From: Methanobacterium sp. ERen5
GTDB lineage: Archaea > Methanobacteriota > Methanobacteria > Methanobacteriales > Methanobacteriaceae
DNA length: 64,000 bases
Direction of reading: 5' to 3'
Assembly (NCBI GenBank): GCA_024167805.1
Contig: CP099988.1
Span: 496,001-560,000 of the forward strand
Both the position numbers and the translations under genes were made by a program. The notes beneath the pieces were generated by a model. The model made no database searches, had not been told where the DNA came from, and worked only from the letters and a program-made list of their open reading frames with translations. Positions 49,895 through 59,769 of the stretch are shown here, piece by piece (the stretch's first letter is position 1; each line of letters begins with the position of its first letter).

Positions 49895-51880
49895 ATGAAA
49901 GCCATGTCAAATGTTGATGTTTACGCAATTTGTAAAGAATTAGGAGAAGTACTCAAAGATGCCCGTGTTCAAAAGGCATACCAACCCACCAAAGACACGG
50001 TATTAATAAGATTTCACGTGCCTGGAAAAGGGCGTGTAGACGTGGTGTTCCAAGCAGGATTCAGGGTACATACAACCCAATATCCACCTCAAAATCCAAA
50101 AATGCCTCCAAATTTTCCAATGCTCCTTCGAAAGTACATAAAAGGTGGAACTGTAACAGCAGTGACACAACACAACTTCGACAGGATCATGAGAATAGAC
50201 ATCCAAAAAGAAGAAAAATTCTCATTGGTAGTGGAACTCTTTGCAAAGGGGAATATAATACTTCTAGATAATGAAGACAAGATAATACTGCCACTTAAAA
50301 GGAAACTGTGGCAAGATAGAAAAATAAGTTCCAAAGAAGAATACAAGTATCCACCTGAAAGGGGTATGAACCCCCTTGAAGTGGATAAAGAAGAACTTAA
50401 AACTATTTTAACAAATTCTGATAGGGATATCATAAGAACACTCGCAAGAAATGGATTAGGAGGTCTCTATGCAGAAGAGATTGCTCTGAGATCTGATGTT
50501 ACCAAGAATAAAAAGGCTGATGAAATAACAGATGAAGATGTAGATGCAATCCAATCAGCAATAAATTCCATCTTTGATCCTCTTAAAACATTTAATTTCA
50601 ATCCACAGATAGTTAAAGGTAAAAAAGAAGATGTATTGCCATTGGATCTTCTGATGTACAAAGACTTTGAAAAGGAATCATTCGAAAGTTTCAACGATGC
50701 TGCCGACGAATTTTACAGCAGCATAGTTGGTGAAGACATCGTAAATGTTAACGACGAAGTCTGGTCTGGAGAAGTTGGAAAATATGAAAAACGGCTGAAT
50801 ATACAGTTAGAAACTCTTGAAAAATTTGAGAAAACAGTTAAAGATTCTAAAATTAAGGGTGAAGCAATTTATTCAGATTATCAAGGCATTGAAAATATTT
50901 TGAACATCATACACAGTGCTAGAGAGACCAATTCGTGGCTCGAGATCATTGCAACAGTGAAAAAAGCCAAGAAGGATAAGGTTCCGGGGCTTGAAATCAT
51001 TGAATCCATCGATAAAATGGGAGTTTTAACCCTAAATTTAGATGGTATTCGTGTTAATATTGATTCATCTATGAGCATCCCTGAAAATGCAGAGATATAC
51101 TACAACAAAGGTAAAAAAGCCAAACGGAAAATTAAGGGAGTGCACATAGCCATTGAAAAAACCCGGGAAGAAATTGATAAGGCCAAGAATAAACGGGAAA
51201 TTGAGATGGAAAAAGTATTGGTCCCACAAAAAAGGGTTAAAAAGGATCTTAAATGGTACGAAAAATTGAGATGGTTTGTAACTTCCGATGGACTGCTTGC
51301 CATAGGTGGAAGGGATGCCACTACCAATGAAATGGTTGTAAAAAAGCATATGGAAAATAGGGACATATACTTCCATTCAGACATCCATGGAGCCTCTTCA
51401 GTGATCTTAAAAGCTGGTGAAGGAGAAATCCCAGAAAGAAGTATCAACGAAACTGCAGCATTTGCTGCCTGCTTCTCAAGTGCATGGAACAAAGGATTAG
51501 GATCAACAGATGTTTACTGGGTCCATCCGGAACAAGTCTCTAAAACACCACAATCTGGTGAATTTGTAGCCAAAGGAGCTTTTATAATCAGGGGCTCAAG
51601 AAATTACATGAGAGGCCGTCCACTCACACTTTCCCTAGGCATTGTTGATTACGAAGGTAAGAGAATTATGGCTGGACCTCCTGAAGCAGTTTCTAACCTC
51701 ACAGAAAAGTATGTGACTGTAAAACCAGGTTACACCAAAAAAGAGGAAATTGCAAGACAGATACGAAATAATATTGATGATGAAAAATTGTTAAGTATCG
51801 AAGATGTTGTGCGTGTACTCCCATCTGGAAAATGCGACTTCCTAGATTCAAAGGGATTTAAACGGAACAAAAAGAGGTAA
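49895..51880 (+). CDS. rqcH: Ribosome quality-control protein RqcH (NFACT family, NEMF/Tae2 homologue)
   Basis: 661 residues. NFACT-N domain (about 1-185: [50 protein letters not shown]), helix-hairpin-helix and coiled-coil middle (about 290-440), and NFACT-R domain ([52 protein letters not shown]). Binds 60S-type large subunits with stalled peptidyl-tRNA and in bacteria and eukaryotes directs C-terminal tail addition. AAGGTG five bases before ATG 49895 supports this start; 49904 is an alternative. Confidence 0.92.
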   Translation: MKAMSNVDVYAICKELGEVLKDARVQKAYQPTKDTVLIRFHVPGKGRVDVVFQAGFRVHTTQYPPQNPKMPPNFPMLLRKYIKGGTVTAVTQHNFDRIMRIDIQKEEKFSLVVELFAKGNIILLDNEDKIILPLKRKLWQDRKISSKEEYKYPPERGMNPLEVDKEELKTILTNSDRDIIRTLARNGLGGLYAEEIALRSDVTKNKKADEITDEDVDAIQSAINSIFDPLKTFNFNPQIVKGKKEDVLPLDLLMYKDFEKESFESFNDAADEFYSSIVGEDIVNVNDEVWSGEVGKYEKRLNIQLETLEKFEKTVKDSKIKGEAIYSDYQGIENILNIIHSARETNSWLEIIATVKKAKKDKVPGLEIIESIDKMGVLTLNLDGIRVNIDSSMSIPENAEIYYNKGKKAKRKIKGVHIAIEKTREEIDKAKNKREIEMEKVLVPQKRVKKDLKWYEKLRWFVTSDGLLAIGGRDATTNEMVVKKHMENRDIYFHSDIHGASSVILKAGEGEIPERSINETAAFAACFSSAWNKGLGSTDVYWVHPEQVSKTPQSGEFVAKGAFIIRGSRNYMRGRPLTLSLGIVDYEGKRIMAGPPEAVSNLTEKYVTVKPGYTKKEEIARQIRNNIDDEKLLSIEDVVRVLPSGKCDFLDSKGFKRNKKR

Positions 51881-51917
51881 TTTAACTAAAATTGAAAAAA
51901 TAATTATAAAATGAGGG

Positions 51918-52220
51918 TTAGGATTTATTTCTTTCTTTCATCTGTTTTTTAAGGAGGAAGTTTATGTCGATGACGTATGTTCCCTCTTCATCTGAAACTA
52001 TTATGGAATCCTCTTCAAGTAATGTTGGCAGGTTCAGTTCGTAGATTCCATGCTCATGTATCATTACAGTTTCGATGGAATCTCCCTTGATTTCATGGAT
52101 TTCCTTCAAATCACCCTTTTGGTATTCAAAGAATTTACTACCGCACTCAGGACATCCTTTAATTATTATTTCTTCTGAGTTGATCTTAAATTCTGTACCA
52201 CACTTAATGCAACGATGCAC
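51918..52220 (-). CDS. Zn-ribbon protein (COG3364 type)
   Basis: 100 residues from GTG 52220. Two CxxC pairs (CIKC, CPEC) form an N-terminal zinc ribbon, followed by a short alpha/beta part ([20 protein letters not shown]) and a basic tail. It overlaps the DUF2073 gene by 17 bases and forms a three-gene set with it and an Era-like GTPase, a set seen in many archaea. Function unknown. Confidence 0.82.
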   Translation of the reverse strand: MHRCIKCGTEFKINSEEIIIKGCPECGSKFFEYQKGDLKEIHEIKGDSIETVMIHEHGIYELNLPTLLEEDSIIVSDEEGTYVIDINFLLKKQMKERNKS

Positions 52221-52587
52221 CTGAATCCCCCAGGTTAGCTATCATTGAAAGGAAATTTTCTCGTTTCTTCACTGTCTTCATGACATTTGCAGGGCCTATG
52301 ATGGTTATGCCAATGGCTTTCTTCTTGGAAAGTCCAAAAAAGGATGATTTGTCCTTTTCAAGTGTGTATATGTCGATCCCAACGAAATTTTCGATGTCAA
52401 TTTCCCTCATGGTGGTTTCTATTAACTCTGCTTCTTCAGCAGGAGTGAGACCTCCCTCTATAACAAGCAGATCACCTTCTTTAACTTTATCGACGATCAT
52501 TGAAATCTTTTCCATGCTACTACTTTCTTTAAGTGCTTCTGAGGAAACAAAATCCATTTTTAATGCATTAGTATCTGAACTATCCAT
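52204..52587 (-). CDS. DUF2073 protein
   Basis: 127 residues from ATG 52587, which has GGGGAT before it. The open frame to 52659 overlaps the GTPase gene. Core: [40 protein letters not shown] and [20 protein letters not shown]. Middle member of the GTPase-DUF2073-Zn ribbon cluster, so likely a partner of the GTPase. No catalytic motif recognised. Confidence 0.85.
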   Translation of the reverse strand: MDSSDTNALKMDFVSSEALKESSSMEKISMIVDKVKEGDLLVIEGGLTPAEEAELIETTMREIDIENFVGIDIYTLEKDKSSFFGLSKKKAIGITIIGPANVMKTVKKRENFLSMIANLGDSGASLH

Positions 52588-52606
52588 TTTAAAATCCCCA
52601 TTTCTT

Positions 52607-53242
52607 TTAATTAAATTTTTCAACCATCGCTTGATAAAGGTCTCCAGTATTTTCTCCATGCAGTGCAGAAATTGGTACCACTGTGTGTTGTGGAAAAACT
52701 GATGTTATTCTTTCTGCAGATGCTTCCGGCAAGTCAATTTTGTTTGCAACAATCACAAATGGGATCTTTCGTGCCTCAAGATTTCCCATGATGGTGATGT
52801 TGGCCTGTGTAAGTGGATCTTGGGTTGCATCAACAACAAGCAGCACTCCTGTAACATCATCCAACCATTTTATTGCTTCTATAATTCCTTTTGTTGCTTC
52901 TTTTGCTCTTTCTTTAGCTTCTTGTTCTGAAAGTCCAAATTGAAGGAAGTTTTTATAGTCTATCTTTGTTGCTATTCCTGGAGTGTCCACTATGTCAAAG
53001 TCCAATTCAACATCATCGTATTCTATTTTGACACGTTCTTGTCTATAAACACGCCTTGTTTCGTGTGGTATTTCAGATATTAAGCCTATAGGTTTGCCCA
53101 ACCAGTCGTTGGTCATGGTGTTTGCAAGTGTAGTTTTTCCTGAGTTAGGGTGGCCATACAAACCAATTTTAAGTTTTTTATCTTTACCAATGAGTTTGTT
53201 AAAGATGTTTCTTAAGAAATTACGCTTTAAAAATTTCGGCAT
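52607..53242 (-). CDS. Era-like small GTPase
   Basis: 211 residues from ATG 53242 ([10 protein letters not shown]), preceded by GAGTGAT. G1 [17 protein letters not shown] (about 27-43), G3 [12 protein letters not shown]4 ANKIDLP, and [15 protein letters not shown] as G5. An Era/Obg-class GTPase without a KH domain. Its fixed neighbours DUF2073 and a Zn ribbon suggest a complex, perhaps in ribosome or RNA handling. That is inference. Confidence 0.88.
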   Translation of the reverse strand: MPKFLKRNFLRNIFNKLIGKDKKLKIGLYGHPNSGKTTLANTMTNDWLGKPIGLISEIPHETRRVYRQERVKIEYDDVELDFDIVDTPGIATKIDYKNFLQFGLSEQEAKERAKEATKGIIEAIKWLDDVTGVLLVVDATQDPLTQANITIMGNLEARKIPFVIVANKIDLPEASAERITSVFPQHTVVPISALHGENTGDLYQAMVEKFN

Positions 53243-53556
53243 TTTTATCACTCTTACCATCTCACAACGATTAGGACATTAGACTGTTAAGACTCAGTTA
53301 ATCATCAGTTGTTATTCCTATAAATCCGTTATATAATACCTTATACCATTCTTGTTAATTACTTAAACATTCGGGTTTATATAAGTTCTGATTTTCCCAT
53401 AAAAAATACTTGGTAGTTTGAAACTATTCTAAACATTGAATAAATGTTCAAGTTCAAATTCTAACCAATTAATCATCTAACTAGTTGTGGATGGACCTAG
53501 AAATGATTCGAATTCACGATCATATTATTTGTAGTAAAAATTAAAAAAAGAATGTT
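53243..53556. other. AT-rich intergenic region
   Basis: 314 bases upstream of the GTPase gene and downstream of the metallo-hydrolase gene. No open frame with ribosome binding site and no strong repeat. It should hold the promoter of the GTPase cluster. Confidence 0.45.
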
Positions 53557-54255
53557 TCATTCCTTGTAACTGTCTCCGGGGTTTAAAACCACGACTTCAA
53601 CATCCCTGTTGGACTTACGTACTAGATCGGAGTAGTTTAATGGATCTTGTTCTATTTCAGGGTAGGTGTTGTAGTGCATTGGTATAATTATCTCAGGATC
53701 TATCCATTCTGCAGCTATTGCAGCTTCAAATGGACCCATTGTATAACGATCTCCTATTGGGAGCATTGCAATTTGAGGACTGTAAATATGGGATATAACA
53801 TTACGCATATCTGAGAAAAGTCCTGTGTCACCTGCATGATACAATTTTTTACCATCTTCAAGTTCGATTATGTATCCTGCTGCACTTCCACCTGCACTGA
53901 CTTCATCTACAAAGTCAAAGTCTGATGAATGCTTAGCATCAACCATTGTCACATTTATATCTTGGACATGTACTGTTCCCCCAATATTCATTCCAAGAGT
54001 TTCAAAGCCTTGTCTTGAGAGGTATATTGAGAGTTCATGGTTGCATACCACCAGTGCCCCAGTTCTATTTACGAGTTCCATGGTGTCACCGAAGTGATCA
54101 TTGTGTCCATGTGTAACTAGTATCACATCTGCGTACAGTTCTTCAACTGTTACGGGTGCTGTTGGATTGTTGCTTATGAATGGATCAATTAATATCCTCA
54201 AATTTTCATCAGTTGTTATTAGAAATGCTGAATGTCCTAACCATTTTATATTCAT
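53557..54255 (-). CDS. UPF0173 metal-dependent hydrolase (metallo-beta-lactamase fold)
   Basis: 232 residues from ATG 54255 ([20 protein letters not shown]). Metal motif [11 protein letters not shown] (about 46-56), then [22 protein letters not shown] with the bridging Asp, and MHYNTYP. Substrate unknown for the family. Its ATG overlaps the upstream gene's stop (ATGA), so it is co-translated with the membrane-anchored PLD-like protein. Confidence 0.9.
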   Translation of the reverse strand: MNIKWLGHSAFLITTDENLRILIDPFISNNPTAPVTVEELYADVILVTHGHNDHFGDTMELVNRTGALVVCNHELSIYLSRQGFETLGMNIGGTVHVQDINVTMVDAKHSSDFDFVDEVSAGGSAAGYIIELEDGKKLYHAGDTGLFSDMRNVISHIYSPQIAMLPIGDRYTMGPFEAAIAAEWIDPEIIIPMHYNTYPEIEQDPLNYSDLVRKSNRDVEVVVLNPGDSYKE

Positions 54256-55591
54256 TGTTTTAACTCCATATCCAGATCCTTTGAAATGCTCCAAGCATCT
54301 TCGAACAATCTTTCAATTTCTTCGATTGATTTTTGGTCTTTGTACATGACCCCAACTTCAAAACTTTCATAAATAGGGTCCGTTGATATTATTAATCCAT
54401 TTGTATTGTCTGATACAACAGCAACAGTGTGAATATGAGGCATTGTCCTGATTTCCACTTCATTTTCCTCTAGAAGTTTTATAAGCTCTACAGACGTGTC
54501 ATCATCCAAGCTTGCCTCTTGAATGATCATTCTGCTATTAGTTTCCATGAATTTTTTGAGTATAGCCACATCGATGTTGCGTATCCATGGATACATTATC
54601 AGTACTTTCTCATTGGCCTTGGAAATTGTGTCCTTTAGGGCATCTTGAACATCCCCTGCATCAAAAGACCATATGATGCTTGGTTCTTGTGATTCAGATT
54701 TTAAAGTGTCAAGAGTTCCTTTGAAGGAATCTAAACGTTCGTCTATAATGCTTTCAATATCTTTAGCATTTTTAATGTAGTTCTCTTTGAGTCTGTTTAG
54801 ACGATTTTTAACAAATTCCTGATCTTCTTTATTGGATGACGGTTTTGTTTTTAATTTTAATTTAGAAACATCCACATGCTTGGGTACAGGTTTAGGTTTA
54901 TCTTCAACTGTTCCAGATTTATTTGTAGTTTCTTTCAGAAGAACAGGTTTAACTGGACCAGATTTTTTATTATCATCAGTTTTTTCTGGCTCTGTTTTGT
55001 TCATTGGTGTTGGTACTATTCTAGGTTGAGATGTTACTGCTTTGGGTGTAGCTTTTATTTTTGAAGGTTCCTTGGGTTGGATTTGTAAACCCCTTGTGAC
55101 TGTAACAGGTTTAGTTTGGCCAGATAGTTCTGGGGGTTTGGTTGTCTTTTCAAGGATTTCTTTTTCCTCAGCTGTGTTGACCTTTTTTGGGACAGGTCTG
55201 GATACTATAGGTTCGATCTTTTTTAATTCCTTTTCAGGTTTTTCGGATGATGATTTTGATACTTCTGGGGAAGGTTTAGGTTTAATTTTAGGGGTTGTTT
55301 TTGATTTTGCAGGAGGTTTTATTGATTTTTCTATCCTTTCAATCGGACCCTTTTTTCTTTGGATATTACTGGTTTAACTGTTTGTTTTGGAAGTTTTTTT
55401 GGTTTCTTAGATTTTGATGATAAGTTTATTCTTCCTGAAAAGAATATCATTAAAATAATTCCGAAAACTGAAGAAATTAACCCCACTATAAACAATCCAA
55501 AATCGGGCGGTGTAGCAAAACCAAAAGACATTCCATAAAAGCCCGCAATAAGCAATAATCCCCCAAATATTGTGACGAGTAAATTGATCAT
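54252..55591 (-). CDS. Membrane-anchored protein with long Pro/Lys linker and PLD-like C-terminal domain (one apparent base loss)
   Basis: Frames from 55591 ([20 protein letters not shown], two membrane helices) and from 55004 join when one base is added at CCC/T6 55348-55356. The joined protein has 446 residues, of which about 80-225 form a linker rich in Pro, Lys, Ser and Thr. A coiled stretch follows, then a domain (about 300-446) with [20 protein letters not shown] and [20 protein letters not shown], like the effector part of TrmB or PLD-related sensors but without a visible HKD motif. Function unknown; coupled to the UPF0173 hydrolase. Confidence 0.68.
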
Positions 55592-55944
55592 CCTTTACCT
55601 CCAAGTGTATAATCTGCCCCAAATTCAGTTATAATCGTCAGGAAATATCAGCATTTACACTGCAATCCAACTCTTGATAATAACCTATAGTTTTTTAATG
55701 TATAATATTATCCATTTAGTATTTAAAACTACATTCTTAACACTCACAGTTAACAAAATTAAATGCATCACTGAACCGAAGTTTTTGGGGTTGAAAAGTT
55801 GTATAAATCCCATTAAATAAACAAAAGAAAAATTAATTAAATTTTAACGAGTTAATTGTGAATATTATATGTAAAATAAGAGGTATTGATGGTATTTTTT
55901 AAATAAAATTCTTATCAATTAGAGGTAATGCAATTATAGAATTC
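55592..55944. other. AT-rich intergenic region
   Basis: 353 bases between the GT28 gene's end and the PLD-like gene's start, both minus strand. No gene or clear repeat seen. Promoter of the PLD-like/UPF0173 pair expected near 55620-55700. Confidence 0.45.
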
Positions 55945-57085
55945 TTATTTCGAATTATCCATTATGATCTTCACAGCATTCTCTGTTCCTGTATATGATG
56001 AAAATTTGGTTTTAACGGACTCAATTTTTGATTGAACATCAGTACTTGCCAATAAGAAGTTTATGTTGTCCGATATATTGTCTATGTTCAGATTTTTGAG
56101 CTCTTCAACTATGGAAATTCCATATTTCTTAATATTCGAACCATTTCTGAGCTGTTCTGGATGTTTTTCGATAGGCACAGTAAGATTGGGAATTCCCAGT
56201 GCAGCAACTTCCATGGTGGTTGTGTGACCTGCCAAAGTGACAATAACATCTGATATTTTCATCCATTCCATCATGTTGGATAAAAATTTTTTTTGATAAT
56301 CTTTTCAGTTTCAAGTATTAAATCATCATTTATCTGTGGTCCTGACACAATGACAATTTTATCGGCATCGATCTTTGAGGAAGCCAAGCATATTAATTTT
56401 AGGAGTTCAAGCCCAAATTCACTCCCCCAACTGTAACCAGTACAATTTTATCGTTGGAATTAAATCCCATCTCGTTTCTCAATTGCTGTTTAGCCTTCAT
56501 CTTACTTGGATCTTCCCTTAGCAACGGACCTGTATGTGTCACTTTATTTTTGAGTTTTTCAGGGATTTCAATGGATCCTGGAACATCAGGGATCATTACG
56601 ACTTTGGAAAGGTTGCATACATCTGCTACAAATTTTTTAAGACCAGTTTCAAGGTATTCCATGGTCTTTTCATCGGGGTAGAGTTCTGCGAAGTTCAGTG
56701 TTAGTTCATTTTGGATCATGACACATGGAATTTTATGCACCTTTGCAGTTATTGGAACGGAAAAATGAGAATCTGCAATGATAATATCGGGCTTAAACTT
56801 TTTAATCATCCGAGATTCTTTGTAAATGCTTTTAAGAAATATAAATGGCACATTTATAGACTTTTTTGCCGTGTACTTGATGTCCAGTTCACATTCAACC
56901 CCGTAAAATTTAATTTCGGGGAGTTTGTATAGCTCGTAGTTATAGTGATTACTCAATATTTTGTATCCTGAACCATAGCTTGCAAAGGCTACTTCTGCTC
57001 CTACTTTCTCCAATTCCTTTGCAATGGTTACACATCTAGAGGTGTGCCCCATACCTATGCCACAGGGCATGATAAGTACTCTCAT
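55945..57085 (-). CDS. GT28/MurG-like glycosyltransferase (two apparent base losses)
   Basis: N-terminal fragment from 57085 has the MurG-like MRVLIMPCGIGMGHTSRCVT glycine loop and PDIIIADSHFSV. It breaks at VTVGG. Adding one base to the five C at 56424-56428 and one at A5/T8 56282-56294 restores 380 residues, with VGGSEFGLELLKL, VSGPQINDDLI and the C-terminal ISDVIVTLAGHTTTMEVAAL plus PIEKHPEQLRNG donor site. Likely transfers an N-acetylhexosamine from UDP to a lipid or protein acceptor of the envelope. Divergent from the first pilin gene. Confidence 0.8.
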
Positions 57086-57283
57086 GATTTCACTAAGATT
57101 TTGATAAAATTTTGATGATAATACTATTTGAATATCTTTTAAAATTAAATCGGTTAATTCCAGATATTTTATTACTATTCAATAAGTAGTTTTCTATTTA
57201 TTATACATTTTTAGAGAAAACTTATTAAGTAATAAACTAAAACCTATATCATATTATTGATAACATTGATAGGGGGATAGAAT

Positions 57284-57466
57284 ATGGGTATTATTGATGA
57301 TATTAGTGGACAGGGTGCGGCAGAATATATACTATTATTTGGAGGGGTAATTGTTGTTGCAGTAGCTGCTTTATTAATATACTCTAACTACTTTAACCCG
57401 GGTATAAATCCTTACAGAGCTTCAAGCGATATAAACCATGTTAGAAGTAGTGTGAATAATTCTTAA
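57284..57466 (+). CDS. Class III signal peptide pilin-like protein (copy A)
   Basis: 60 residues: short charged leader MGIIDDISG, then [20 protein letters not shown] and a short polar tail with [10 protein letters not shown]. Gln-xxx-Glu at the start of the hydrophobic helix is the class III signature, cleaved before Gln by the EppA peptidase. Such miniature pilins build adhesive pili in methanogens. GGGGGATAGAAT precedes the ATG. Related to but clearly diverged from copies B and C. Confidence 0.82.
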   Translation: MGIIDDISGQGAAEYILLFGGVIVVAVAALLIYSNYFNPGINPYRASSDINHVRSSVNNS

Positions 57467-58083
57467 ATAATAATTATATTTTTTAAATTAAACAACGTTA
57501 CCCCATAATTTAACATTTTTTTGGATCTTGGTTTGTGCCAATGGTGATTTAAATTATTCCAGCTTTGTAGAAACCCTTTTTTTAGTTGATTTATGTTGTT
57601 CTGTAGATGTTGTAGATTGTGTTTTTGAGTTTTGTTTCTTTGTTTGATAGTTGTGTGCTTCTGTTGTTGTTTTTGCCGTTGAATTTTCTTTTTATTGTTT
57701 AAGTAAAAACAGGAAAACGAAACCTAAAACTAAATCTTTTTTATTTACAATAAACTCCACAATAAATCTCGACTTCAAATCAAAGAAATTAGGGTTTCTA
57801 CAAGGCATTTATTCCAATAATTCATATTTTGTTTTTTTATGCTATTATTTTCCAAATCAGGTTAAGAAAAATGAACAATATAAGTATAATAGTAAATCTA
57901 ATCCCATATTACAATACTTGCAAATTAAGGGTTCGATCGATTAGTATACAGTAAAAAAAACAGAACCCCACATCCTATCTATCTCACACAACTTTAAAAG
58001 AATACAGAACTCAATAAAAAACAAATTAGATATCAACTTATAAAAGATCCTAAAAAATTTATGAATCGATATCAATAATTTTT
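57467..58083. other. Intergenic region with 15-base inverted repeat and strand-skewed stretch
   Basis: 617 bases without a supported gene. GCTTTGTAGAAACCC (57562-57576) recurs inverted as GGGTTTCTACAAGGC (57792-57806), one mismatch, 215 bases apart. Between them, about 57590-57700 is almost free of C on the plus strand (T/G-rich). This could be a remnant of a small mobile element or a large hairpin. An open frame on the minus strand here lacks a ribosome binding site. Confidence 0.4.
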
Positions 58084-58646
58084 TTAAGTTTGGTTATTAA
58101 TAAAATTAAGCAGATCTTCAAAGAGGTCTAGGGATCCATTCTCGTTACTCAAACTCCAAGCAAGCTTATTTATAAGAATTCTCTTTTGATCTTCAGACTG
58201 GGAGTAAATGTAAAATATGATCCTGTTAAAAAGTGCATCTAGATCTTCATTTTTTACATGGGATTCCCTTAACTTGAGTTCATCCATCTTGTTTCTGAAG
58301 TTCATTTTAAGTTTTGAAGATGCTATTTTCACTTCATCCACATCGTTACTTTCCAGAAGTTTGATTAAAGTTTCTATTTCTACAAAATCAGTTTTCATTA
58401 GTCCAAATACAATACCTTCAGGTTTAATTGATTGAATTCGTTTTACACCATTATATATTGAAAAATCATAGTTAGTTATGTAAATCTTTTTTCTCTTAAA
58501 AGGGCCATTAACGATTCGTTGAGAGTTTTATCAGAAGTAGATCGCTCTGATTCACGTCTTATTTCTTCTAATAATCCTTTTTTAGATAATTCTCGCCCAT
58601 CTAAAAGTTCCAGAATTATTTCTTTCATGTTATAATTTTTTGGCAT
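58084..58646 (-). CDS. Winged-helix-like protein of unknown function (one apparent base loss)
   Basis: From ATG 58646 (MPKNYNMKEIILELLDGREL) the frame ends after LLREK. Adding one A to the six at 58487-58492 carries it on through IYITNYDFSIYNGVKRIQSI to the 104-codon frame at 58084-58398, giving 187 residues. The first about 60 residues look like a winged helix with a wing at KKIYITNYD; the rest is helical. Could regulate the neighbouring pilin genes, but only position suggests this. Confidence 0.62.
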
Positions 58647-59005
58647 GATTTCACTTAACTAATTTTTATATGTGAATATATGCACATAAAACTATATAAA
58701 AACTATTTGTTTTGTGATAAAATTAGTGTTAAAATGTAGCTATGTTTATAATAAAAACTTTTCTGGGTATTTAATTTCTATCAAACATTTGAGATTAATT
58801 TGTTAGAGAGATGTACTAAAATAATATTTTATGCCCATATACATTATTATTGTGACAATTATCACGACAATTTACATAAATTATATTTAGATGGGAAGAA
58901 TAGTAATAATATTAAAATCATTGGTAACGGGGGTTGATATCAGTAATTAAAAAAGTGATACATCAAACCAGTGTGTTTTTACAAATTTTTAATGGAGGAA
59001 TCAAT

Positions 59006-59188
59006 ATGGATATATTGAAAGATGAAGGTGGACAGGGAGCAGCAGAGTACATACTATTATTCGGTGGAGTTATTGTAATAGCAGTAGCAGCACTATTAAT
59101 ATACAACCAGTACTTCAGCTCAAAAACCGGCCTAAACGCATCAGAAGATATAAGCAGCGTAAGAAGCAGCGTACAAAAAGCTACTTAA
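59006..59188 (+). CDS. Class III signal peptide pilin-like protein (copy B)
   Basis: 60 residues from ATG 59006, which follows GGAGGAATCAAT. Charged leader MDILKDEGG, then [20 protein letters not shown] helix, then a short tail with [17 protein letters not shown]. The longer open frame from 58934 is ignored. Differs from copy C by one residue (Glu to Gln) and one base in 183, including every synonymous site. The 359-base gap 58647-59005 upstream is AT-rich and should hold its promoter. Confidence 0.85.
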   Translation: MDILKDEGGQGAAEYILLFGGVIVIAVAALLIYNQYFSSKTGLNASEDISSVRSSVQKAT

Positions 59189-59348
59189 ATATCAGACAAT
59201 AAAAAAACTACAATATCTAATCGGCTGTATATTAATAACGTATATTAATAACAATATATAACTAATACAACATCGGATATAAAATGTAGAATATTTAAAT
59301 ACAATTACATGACTAATATAAATTGTTTATTATTAGGAGGTAAATAAT

Positions 59349-59531
59349 ATGGATATATTGAAAGATGAAGGTGGACAGGGAGCAGCAGAGTACATACTAT
59401 TATTCGGTGGAGTTATTGTAATAGCAGTAGCAGCACTATTAATATACAACCAGTACTTCAGCTCAAAAACCGGCCTAAACGCATCACAAGATATAAGCAG
59501 CGTAAGAAGCAGCGTACAAAAAGCTACTTAA
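59349..59531 (+). CDS. Class III signal peptide pilin-like protein (copy C)
   Basis: 60 residues, near-identical to copy B (NASQDISS instead of NASEDISS). Own strong ribosome binding site AGGAGGT before ATG. The upstream regions of B and C differ, so the duplicated block covers little more than the gene itself. Followed after 14 bases by a fourth class III protein gene. Confidence 0.85.
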   Translation: MDILKDEGGQGAAEYILLFGGVIVIAVAALLIYNQYFSSKTGLNASQDISSVRSSVQKAT

Positions 59532-59545
59532 ATAGGTTTAAATAT

Positions 59546-59719
59546 ATGTTAATGGATGAACATGCCCAGATAAGTGCCGAAATGATACTAATCATGGGTG
59601 TGCTTTTAGTAATAGTCATAGTTGCTGGGGGATTCATAACTTCTATGGCCCAGCAGATATCAAATAGTGTAGGCAATGTATTAAATACTGCTAGAGATGG
59701 TACCATTAACAGGATGTAA
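59546..59719 (+). CDS. Class III signal peptide protein, divergent minor pilin
   Basis: 57 residues, too short for many gene callers. Leader MLMDEHA, then [20 protein letters not shown], keeping Gln and Glu four residues apart as in class III signal peptides, then [32 protein letters not shown] precedes ATG 59546; ATG 59552 is an alternative. Fourteen bases after copy C, so co-transcribed. Likely a minor subunit or cap of the same filament. Confidence 0.7.
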   Translation: MLMDEHAQISAEMILIMGVLLVIVIVAGGFITSMAQQISNSVGNVLNTARDGTINRM

Positions 59720-59769
59720 TTCCATTAACATAAAACCTATTTAACTTTATTATTTTTCTATTTTTTTGT

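Noticed and set aside
55042..55377. Plus-strand 111-codon Gly/Phe/Ser frame
   Set aside because: Antisense of the Pro/Lys linker of the PLD-like protein; low complexity only.
57590..57720. Minus-strand open frame rich in Gln, Lys, Asn and Thr
   Set aside because: No ribosome binding site, composition follows from the base skew, and no family likeness.
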